Below, one piece after another: positions 55,669-64,000 of a stretch of DNA of 64,000 bases. Position numbers and translations under genes: made by a program. Origin of the DNA: Papaver somniferum (Eukaryota > Streptophyta > Magnoliopsida > Ranunculales > Papaveraceae); contig NC_039362.1 of the NCBI RefSeq assembly GCF_003573695.1, positions 116,539,120 through 116,603,119 on the forward strand. Direction: 5' to 3'. The notes below the pieces were generated by a model. It was not told where the DNA came from, did no database searches, and saw only the letters and a program-made list of their open reading frames with translations. How positions within the stretch are numbered: position 1 is the stretch's first letter; each line of letters starts with the position of its first letter.

Positions 55669-57267
55669 TCAGGCACATGAGACAAGATTTACCAAACAAC
55701 ACAATTGATTTGTGATGTGGTGAAAAACAATTTGTCCACCATTTTCCTCTTGAGAGGAATCCTCTGACTTCTGTCTATCAAAACGATTTGACCATACCTT
55801 TTGCTCTAATGGTCTAATTTTGTCTTTGGAAACCAACTTCTTAGTCGAAGATAAAACCCTACATACCTCAACAGTCTTCTGGGCAAGTTTAAGCTTCATT
55901 GCCAATCGATTTGCTCTTCGTTGAAGTTTGTTGGAGTGCCTCACTTGATGCTTGTACTTGTAACATCTTGATAGTTCATGACCCTTCTGAGAACAAAACG
56001 AGCACGTCAAACTTGTATAGTATTCAGGCATCTGTGGTGTGAACGCAGCTAGACACATAGTGGATTCTGAAACATTAAAACCAGCGTTTCCAAATGATGG
56101 GTCAATTGATTCTTCCAGCTTGATTGGATTCTCCTCTTCACCGAAACCATCAAGGTTGATATATGTATTGCTACAATTATCAAAATCAATGTTTTCACAT
56201 AGAATACCGACACTTGATTTCCTGTCTTCATCAGAATCATAGATCTCATACATCTCATCAAGTGTTACAGCATGACCTTTGTTTCCATTGTCTTTTCTAT
56301 GATTTGGACACTCGTTTGCAAAATGTCCAAAACCTTTACACTTAAAGCACTGTGGCATATCCTCGTCATCAACCTCGTCAGCATCCCTGTTTTTAGGAGG
56401 GACGCGATTGTGAGGTTTATCTGACGACCTAAGTTTGTCTCTTGAAAACCGTTTACTTCTCTTCAATACAAGATCCCTAAAATGTCTTGTGATCAATGAG
56501 ACTGATTTGTCAAGATCTTCATCCGAAAAATCATCCTCGTACTTATCTTCCTCAGAGACATAAACACTTTTACTTTTACCAAGTAATTTAGTGTTCCTCT
56601 GTGCTTTAAAGGTAACATCCTTTCCGATTTTGGATGTATGATCATGATCAAAGATCTTTAGATTTCCAACCAATGTATTTCTGGAAAGATTATCAAGGTT
56701 ATTTCCCTCAACGATGGCATGCTTCTTAGACCCGTATCTAGATGGCAGTGATCTGAGAATTTTCATCACAATGTCCTTTTCAGGAATAGTCTTACCCAAT
56801 GCAAACGATGCATTAAAAATCTCAGACACTTTGTGATTAAACTCATAAAATGTATCTTCATCTGCCATACGAAGGTTCTCCCAATCAGAATTAAGGTTTT
56901 GAAGCCTAGCTTCCTTTTCATTGGAGTTACCTTCGAATACGGTTTCTAAGATATCCCAAGCATCTTTAGACCAAGTGCAATTAGACACATGGTGGTGAAG
57001 ATTTGGGGTAATGGCATGTATGATAGCATTCAAACCGTCGGAATTTTGCTTTGCAACATTTATATCAGCAGGGGTGTATTCACCAATAGGTTTGGGAATG
57101 TTTACATCTATAACTACCACAACGGGAGCATCATAGCCATTAACAACATATACCCATGATTGAAAATCACGTGCTTGAAGAAAAGCTCGCATATCAATTT
57201 TCCACCATAAGTAATTAGAGCCATCGAAGACTGGTGGTACGTTAATAGAGATAGCACCTATGTCCAT
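55669..57267 (-). CDS. Gag of element H, uninterrupted (532 aa)
   Basis: The ATG at 57267 lies about 50 bases after the primer-binding site. Residues ~12-50 carry the copia DUF4219-type start (PVFDGSNYLWWKIDMRAFLQ). Residues ~95-230 match the UBN2/retrotran_gag domain (SKDAWDILETVFEGN, then IVMKILRSLPSRY). A first CX2CX4HX4C zinc knuckle (CFKCKGFGHFANEC) is near residue 310 and a second (CSFCSQKGHELSRC) near residue 425. A basic helical region follows (NKLQRRANRLAMKLKLAQKT). This layout is like SIRE/Maximus gag, where a second knuckle precedes protease, but here the frame ends without protease. It would make particles and package RNA, relying on pol from another element. It is the longest open frame in the window. 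Confidence 0.88.
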   Translation of the reverse strand: MDIGAISINVPPVFDGSNYLWWKIDMRAFLQARDFQSWVYVVNGYDAPVVVVIDVNIPKPIGEYTPADINVAKQNSDGLNAIIHAITPNLHHHVSNCTWSKDAWDILETVFEGNSNEKEARLQNLNSDWENLRMADEDTFYEFNHKVSEIFNASFALGKTIPEKDIVMKILRSLPSRYGSKKHAIVEGNNLDNLSRNTLVGNLKIFDHDHTSKIGKDVTFKAQRNTKLLGKSKSVYVSEEDKYEDDFSDEDLDKSVSLITRHFRDLVLKRSKRFSRDKLRSSDKPHNRVPPKNRDADEVDDEDMPQCFKCKGFGHFANECPNHRKDNGNKGHAVTLDEMYEIYDSDEDRKSSVGILCENIDFDNCSNTYINLDGFGEEENPIKLEESIDPSFGNAGFNVSESTMCLAAFTPQMPEYYTSLTCSFCSQKGHELSRCYKYKHQVRHSNKLQRRANRLAMKLKLAQKTVEVCRVLSSTKKLVSKDKIRPLEQKVWSNRFDRQKSEDSSQEENGGQIVFHHITNQLCCLVNLVSCA

Positions 57268-57319
57268 AGAGTCAGATCGCTACAAACACAGACTTGTAAG
57301 GTCTTAAACGTGTTTGTCT

Positions 57320-57331
57320 GCTCTGATACCA
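57320..57331 (-). other. Primer-binding site of element H (initiator tRNA-Met)
   Basis: The minus strand reads TGGTATCAGAGC, two bases from the LTR end. Confidence 0.9.
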
Positions 57332-57333
57332 AT

Positions 57334-59782
57334 TAAAAAAGCGGGGTCCTAACAACACCACCCAATATTTCGCTTAGCAATCTGTATGGACAAACTCGAA
57401 TATACTTTTAAGAGAATCAACAAGACTCAATCAATTAAAAGTATATCAACGAGTTTATATCTCTCTCTTGATTTGATTTCCTCAAACAGAAACTGCGAGT
57501 ACTAATCAAATACAAGGAATAACTTGGATGGTACCAAAGACCAATATCCAAGTGTCAATCAATATCAATCAACAACCATTAGGTCGTATTCTCCAATTGA
57601 TTGATCTAACGCACAACCTGTATTATTTCAATTATAAAGATAAAATAATATAATGCGGAAATTGAAATAACACAGTCACCAGAAATTTTGTTAACGAGGA
57701 AACCGCAAATGCAGAAAAACCCCGGGACCTAGTCCAGATTGAATACACACTGTATTAAGCCGCTACAGACACTAGCCTACTCCAAGCTAACTTCGGGCTG
57801 GACTGTAGTTGAACCCCAATCAGTCTCACACTGATCCAAGGTAAAGTTGTACTCCCTACGCCTCTGATCCCAGCAGGATACTGCGCACTTGATTCCCTTA
57901 ACTGATCTCACCAACAACTAAGAGTTGCTACGACCCAAAATCGCAGGCTTTGACAATAAACAAATTTGTCTCATACAGACAAGTCTACCAAAGGATCATT
58001 CTGTCTCCCACAGAAAAACCCTAAAGTTTTTGTTCCGTCTTTTGATAATAATCAAGATGAACAGGAACCAATTAATAATCCGGTCTTATATTCCCGAAGA
58101 ACAACCTAGATTAATCAATCACCTCACAACAATCTTAAACGTATGGTAGCGATACAAGATGTTGTAGAATCACAAACAATGAGACGAAGTTGTTTGTGAT
58201 TACTTTTTATATCTTGCCTATCAGAGATATCAAATCTCAAGCCAATCAATCTGATTGTACTCGTGCGATAGAAGATGCAAGATCCGATCATACAACTACG
58301 ATAAAAGTAGTATCGGTCTGGCTTCACAATCCCAATGAAGTATTTAAGTCGTTAACCTGGTTTTAGAAGAAGAAAACCAAAGGTTAAAGGAGAACCGACT
58401 CTAGTACGCAAACTAGTATCACACATAAGGTGTGGGGATTGGTTTTGCACAATACTATATGTCTCCTTTATATAGTCTTTCAAATCAGGGTTTTACCTTG
58501 GTAACAAAGCAATCAATATTCACCGTTAGATGAAAACCTGATTTAGATTCAAGCTAATATTTCTCAAGCGTTAGATCGAAAACTTAGCTTGTTATACACA
58601 AATGAACTGCACGCTTCTAGGTTTGTTAACCGTACCCAAACGTGTACATTGTTGGTTCAACAATAGTTAACCAAAAGGTTAGCCATATGAGCATTTCATA
58701 TCAACCATGTTCTTCTTCACCATAACTAGTTCAAATGACTAAAATGAACTAGTTAGAGAGTTGTTCAATTGCAAGGAAATCTTATGTAACTACACAAGAC
58801 ACAATTGAAGCAAAGATGATTTGATTCACTTGAATCGGTTCATGAACTTTTATAGCCACGGTTTGCAAACTGCATTCCTTAATCTTTTTAAAGTTTAAGT
58901 TCAGAAATCATCTTCAGATATATAACCTTCTTAAGTTCGCACACTAGGTTCGCGGACTTAAGAAACCGGCATAGTTTACAAACTTCAGCAGAAAATCTCG
59001 GCAAGAGACCTTCCGCCGGTTCGCGGATTGGGTTCGCGGACTGGTACTAACGCAACTAGTTTGTCAACTCCAGCAGAATTTCTCGGGATGAGAAATTCGA
59101 CCGTTCGCGAACTGAGTTCGCGGACTTGGCAACAAGCCATTCTTCCGGTTTCTCTTGATCAACAAAGTTCGCAAACTTTGGTTCAAGGAATAGGACTTAT
59201 ACATAAATGTGTTTCCACAACAATGCTTATGTCCATCATTGGTTATGTAATCTAAACTCTCATTTCAATCATTGAAACATTCTTAGAGGACGTTATATAG
59301 TTGCTACACCATTTCTCGTCAAAGCAATTTTCAAAGTGATTGAAACATATCATGACTTTCGTCACTAGGTAAAGATAAACTTGGTCGAAGAGAAAAGCTT
59401 ACCAACACATATTTCGAGGTATAGAAAGGCGAGGTATTCTCGGCTCGAAATACCAAATGTGTATAATCTAAGTCTATATATATATAGCATACGACTTTTT
59501 GTCTCAAGAAGTAGGAGATAAAGTAGATAGACTTTTGAGTGACAGATAAGTTCAAGTCTTCACATACCTTTTTTTTCGAGAAGTGCCACCGGTTCCTTGA
59601 GTAGTTCTTCTACTTTTATGATGAACCGCCGTGAAGTCCTTGAGCTCAACTACACTTTCTATCCTAGTCCGAGACTTAGCTATAATAGACTAGAAATCAA
59701 GACTTATAGTTTTGATCACTAACATTGACAAACATGCTTGAGATAGAAACGCATGCGAGTTCGACCGAGCAATGTTTTAACA
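57334..59782 (-). repeat. 5' LTR of element H (family ii)
   Basis: This 2449-bp LTR runs from TGTTAAAACATTGCTCGG (59782) to ..CCGCTTTTTTA (57334, terminal CA changed to TA). It is highly similar to 50950-53395. The conserved module lies at 57684-57745, a TATA box (TATATAAAGGAGAC) at 58465-58478 and the GTTCGCGGACT block at 58935-59170. Beyond 59782 the sequence is the interior of LTR J. Confidence 0.9.
58935..59170 (-). repeat. GTTCGCGGACT minisatellite in the 5' LTR of H
   Basis: It has the same units and spacing as at 52550-52795, with single-base differences in several units. Confidence 0.75.
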
Positions 59783-59814
59783 TACTGAGTCGAGATAACA
59801 CAACTAATCGGTTA

Positions 59815-62800
59815 TGTAGCGCCCCCAAAGCTAGCAGCTAACTAATCCAAGAGATTAACTAAATAAAGAGGCACTATGAATCTAATTCAAATACTTAAAC
59901 ATTCAATTAAGATATCTGCTACAAAACTTAACCTAAAACTAGCCCCGCTCTGAAATATATATATATACAAGAACTCCTCTCAAATGATACATATACAATA
60001 GTCATTTGGTTTACAAATAAAATATACAACATAATAAACATGGAAAAAGTTAACCAACTAACGAACTCAACTCCTCGAAGCTTCCGCTGCGCAACTCTGA
60101 TCTGTCTCTGAAACTGAAAGTGGGAATGGGTGAGCACATCATCCCTAAAAGGGGTGCCCAGTAGAAATAACATTTAACTTTCGAGTAATCATTGGAAATG
60201 ATTTGAAAAAAATTCATGTTTTCCCTAACATTAAAAACACAACCAATTCATAGAGGCAAACAATCATATATATGGAATTAACTCCTTCTAAACAATGTAT
60301 AATATGGTGACTCGTCCCGCACCTAGATAATAATATGGTGACTCGTCCCGCACCTAGATAATAATATGGTGACTCGTCCTGCACTAATAAATGAAGGAGC
60401 AATACCCTATATATCACAGATGGAAATTATCATTTCCAAACAATCAAATGAAAATTCTTATTTCCCAAACAATTCATGAAGACAAACAAAGCATTGCAAT
60501 TCCTTTCCAAACCATGGAAAGATTAACCGAAATCAACAATACTTTCAGAACTTAAAATAAAACAATGCATGGAATTCAGAATCAGACAATGCATGAATTT
60601 GTTAAACATAAACTTTGGTAAAAGAAAACCACAATAATCACTAAAGAGTTAAATATAAATTCCCACCTCTTTTGATGACAAGCCACGCCTACGTCGAGAT
60701 CCACGATCCACTGGTTCATCATTTGAATCGATCGCTGTTAATAAAGACTAACTGTTAATCACACAAGAAGTCTAAGAATCTAGCCAAAAGGCTCACACAA
60801 GAATCATACAAGTTTATCTAATGGTTCTAAGCCCATTTATGGTTCTACACCTTTTTATTATTATCTATCTTTAGCATATCTAAAATTTACTAATTCAATT
60901 AGGTTGTAATTATAGTCCTGTAGCTAAGTCTTATGAGTATCTACAACTTTGTAGAAGAAACCAATGCTAATTCAGACCATAAATGTCTAAGAAATCTGAT
61001 TAATTAAACTAGTCCTAATCCCAAGTCCTTTATTCTGTCCCATAATCTAAGGCCTGGTCCATTAGAATCAAATAACGGTCGATAACAGTTAAAGGGTCAA
61101 CTAACCATCAACGTCCAGTCAAAGGTCAAGTCCAGGGTCGACTAATCAAATCGGTCAAGGTCTACCGAGTCAACTATGGTCTTGGCTCACTGATTCGAAT
61201 CTAAGTCAAGCCGATTCAACTCAAACAGATACACTGAGTCAGCAAAGCTGTCTGGGCTGACTAACAACCTAATTCTACTACAGAAATAATTCATTCAAAA
61301 AGAATTATACAATTCGATATACAATTGTGATCTAAGCTTTACCTACAATTGCAGTTCCAAGCTTTTACAACAAACACTAACAACATCTAACACCAATTCA
61401 ATCCACTCATCTTAACCTTAACTGCAACTCACACATCATACCTCAAGATTTCAGTTTCATCTACAAATCCTCGATACATAACCATTACACTATGAACAAC
61501 AACATCACTATCACTTCAGGCAACCCAACTCAGATTCATTACAACCACAAGCTTCACTCCACAACTTCAGCAGATCACTCATATCCCCTGTAACTTCAAC
61601 CATACTACTATGGCTCTGCAACACTAAGCAGTTCCAGTACTAGTTGCAATGCCAATTATCTCCAATTCTAAAGCCTTGTCCTTCTGTCTAAATCTTTCAC
61701 CACCTACAGTTCTATCTTCACCTAACACCACCAGTTTTATGGAATGTTGTCACTTCCACCACAATCACACAATCACCAGTTCCTATTTCCATACTCAAGT
61801 TAACTTAATTTCACAAAGAATATAAAACTAAACCTCATATCATCACTGAATTCAATCTCACATCCACTTAGCTCATTCATCCAAACTGCAATTACAACTT
61901 CATATAAAGAACTTCAACCATTCCCTGCATTCATTCTAACTCAGTCCATAATCTCAACCACATATCACCACTACCATTAGAGTTTTAACCCGCAACTACA
62001 CAAACAACTCTCTTGCACCTCCAACTCTATTTACAACACCTGCAATCTCTCACACAAACAACCATCATCTCAAACTACAACACTGCTAAACTGCCACTGC
62101 AACTTTAAGACTCTCAATTCGTCCATTAAAACTTCTTACTTCAGTTTAATTAACTCAACATTAATCTTCAAATCACAGTTCAATATCCAAATTTCACAGA
62201 CATCAATTACATCCATGCTTAAACAAATATAACAACCTTAAATCAAGTAAGAAGATATTACCTCAAAAACAAACACATAAGTCTTCTTCTTCGTCTAGTT
62301 ACACACTATTAGTCTCATCTCTTCCATCAGCAATCCAAACCCATGAACCTCAAAAATCTGTTCTGTCAAGAACCCTAAATTCAATCACCATCATTCGATT
62401 TCATCCTCTAAAACTTATCTTCATCTATAATATCACTACAAATCCTCAATTCACTCATTACCCAACTCGAATCAACCTCTTAGAACATCGGTTTCACCTT
62501 TCAATTGTTTCCCTGAATTTTTAACGAAACCCTAACTCTTCAACTCAACACTGAATCAACTTCATAATTATAATTAAATACCAACCCCCTTTGTTCTTCA
62601 TCACCAACTATTCAAATCCTCTTTTAGTTACTCAATTCCCCCATAACTTCATCTCGCAGAAACCCTAATCTCCAAATCTTATTATCCATTTCCTCTTCTG
62701 AAACAAAATTAATTCCAATATCATCACCACCTCACTCAGATCATGATAACTTGTCTATTTCTCGTGACCTCACAGCCTCTGAAACTGACAAAATCGCCAG

Positions 62801-63229
62801 AGGAGAAGAACAGAAGAAGAAAAGAGAAGAGAAAGAGGGGAAGCAGAAAAGAAGAGGAAAGAAGAAGAAAAGAGAAAGTGAAAGTCTTCTCTCAGACACG
62901 TTTTGGTGATAAGGCCAACGAATCATGATAAAGGCACCCACCCAAATGTTAAGGGTAGCCAGGTCGGTTAACTACAAAATAATTATTCTGCCCTTCATAA
63001 TCATCCGCTGATATCTTCTTCATCCGGTAACCGAATGACATGTTCGAGTAGTCTATCTCGCATAACTTTCCGAGATCTATTCAACGGTACTATTTTCGGA
63101 TCTAGATCGTTGTTAGATTAATTTTTACTTATTGAATCTATATTAATTAATCGAGTCATTAGTGGTAAATCGTCTCTTCATCGTCCTTTGACCGGTCTAA
63201 TTTCGTTGACGAGCTCGAGGGTCTTTACA
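59815..63229. mobile_element. Element I: 3.4-kb probable solo LTR (Ty3/gypsy type) inserted in LTR J
   Basis: The inserted segment has TG..CA ends (TGTAGCGCCCCC .. GGGTCTTTACA) and flanks GGTTA (59810-59814) and GGTTC (63230-63234), a 5-bp duplication with one change. The uninterrupted J-type site (AATCGGTTCACACTTCG) is seen in other LTRs. No ORF, primer site or internal LTR boundary is evident, so a long solo LTR is most likely. A GGTGAGCACATC..GGTGCCCAGTAG stretch (60130-60165) and the 31-bp repeats resemble gypsy LTR content. The lineage is not certain. Strand cannot be set firmly. 61300-62740 is A/C/T-rich without genes; the purine-rich run 62780-62880 produces spurious frames. Confidence 0.65.
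60301..60385. repeat. Three-copy 31-bp tandem repeat in element I
   Basis: Units starting AATATGGTGACTCGTCCCGC at 60301, 60332 and 60363 are nearly identical; the third is partial and has CCTGCAC for CCCGCAC. Confidence 0.9.
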
Positions 63230-64000
63230 GGTTCACACTTCGTGTGATCGTCTATGGATACGAGATCGAGACAATACAACAACGAAGTATGTTTACTTGA
63301 TAATAGGTTCGGACTTAACCAAACTCTAGGGATTGTCTATCAAGTAAAATAGGAATTAAGGTTTGTGTATTTTACTTATAATTATAATAAAAACAATTAT
63401 AATTGCGAAAATAGAAAAGTAAAAGACACAGCAAGATTTTGTTAACGAGGAAACCGCAAATGCAGAAAAATCCCGGGACCTAGTCCAGAATTGAATACTC
63501 TCATAATTAATCCGCTATACAAAATCAAACCAACTTCGTATAGTTGAAACCAAGCAACTAAACCTATAGTTCACCTAGTTTCCTCAGTATCACTGCGCCT
63601 CCAACTTGTTAATAAGTCACGCACTTGGAACAATTTCTTTGGTTCGTATTCCAAACAGTAAAGGAACAACAAATCTGTTCAGTAACAACTCTTTTCAAAT
63701 AACGTGATATGAGTCTGACAAAGGATCTTCCGTTTAACCAATAAACTCCTTTGTCGGGTCCTTAGATCAATCTCTCAACAACTAGTGAAGTAATTGTTAG
63801 ACTATGCAATCAATACTATTAATCACAAAGAAGTGTATTGATGTCGATCTACTCAACTAATCAATCCAACCTATCACAAAGATAAACCGATTATAGTTGG
63901 ATACCTTTCCAGCCGAAACAAGTATTGTGCACACCAAAGATTATGAACCCAAAAAGTCTTCTTGTCTTCAAATCTTCTTTAATATTCAATCAGCACCTGC

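Larger units (their letters stand above)
53396..57333 (-). mobile_element. Element H interior: gag-only copia element (SIRE/Maximus-like), family ii
   Basis: On the minus strand it has an initiator-Met primer site (57331-57320), a full-length gag, ORF2, about 1.6 kb of non-coding sequence and polypurine tract AAAGGGGGAGAT (53408-53396). Flanking LTRs are 50950-53395 and 57334-59782. No pol is present. 53409-55010 contains a GACAAAAAGGGGGAGAAT stretch near 53810 and a weak frame at 54899-54576 without recognisable content. Confidence 0.85.
59783..64000 (-). repeat. LTR J (copia family i, minus), split by element I and cut by the window edge
   Basis: Pieces 59783-59814 (GAGTCGAGATAACACAACTAATCGGTT) and 63230-64000 align with 41828 and following of the family-i LTR. 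The first ~85 bp (LTR 3' end) are missing at the junction with LTR H. The conserved module lies at 63431-63492. The LTR start is outside the window. Confidence 0.85.

Noticed and set aside
62741..62941. Frames on both strands with Lys/Arg/Glu or Phe-rich products
   Set aside because: They come from a purine-rich simple stretch (GAAGAAGAAA-type) inside element I and have no conserved content.

Overview
This 64 kb window looks like plant nuclear heterochromatin made almost entirely of LTR retrotransposons. I found no host gene, tRNA, rRNA or CRISPR locus. Primer-binding sites for tRNA-Asp, an Arg-type tRNA and initiator tRNA-Met, an FMDD-type Athila reverse transcriptase, a Tat/Ogre-like gag and long-LTR Ty1/copia elements all point to a flowering plant with a repeat-rich genome. 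The species cannot be read from the sequence.

Left part (1-20.8 kb). Element A (1-4813, minus) is the 5' part of a non-autonomous Athila-like element. Its LTR sits inside the 3' LTR of element B (4814-20007, minus), a pol-bearing but mutated Athila element with both LTRs, gag, protease, RT, RNase H and integrase. A solo copia LTR (C, 8602-10996) splits the B integrase. B itself interrupts a plus-strand chromovirus, of which only the integrase tail/chromodomain and a 331-bp 3' LTR remain (20008-20813). The chromovirus lies inside a plus-strand copia LTR (X).

Middle (20.8-37.7 kb). LTR X is also split by element E (21908-31795, plus), a gag-only Tat/Ogre-like element with a perfect CCTTG target duplication. 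Its two LTRs differ by a 2.3-kb segment that carries an array of palindromes. Fragments of copia LTRs in both orientations follow (X end, a minus fragment called iii, Y, and complete LTR Z).

Right part (37.7-64 kb). Four minus-strand, gag-only copia interiors (D, F, G, H) are chained through shared LTRs: LTR-D-LTR-F-LTR(chimera)-G-LTR-H-LTR. The D/F interiors belong to LTR family i and G/H to family ii. The LTR between F and G is a family i/ii chimera. H keeps an uninterrupted 532-aa gag. A further family-i LTR (J) runs off the right edge and is split by a 3.4-kb probable solo LTR (I) with three 31-bp repeats.

The non-autonomous elements (A, E, D/F, G/H) lack protease, RT and integrase and would have depended on enzymes supplied in trans. 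The window records repeated cycles of nested insertion, inter-element LTR recombination and short-homology deletion. The most unusual sequence features are interchangeable minisatellite blocks inside otherwise related LTRs, a near-invariant LTR module present in every complete copia LTR, the palindrome array in E, and unassigned proteins in the non-autonomous elements.
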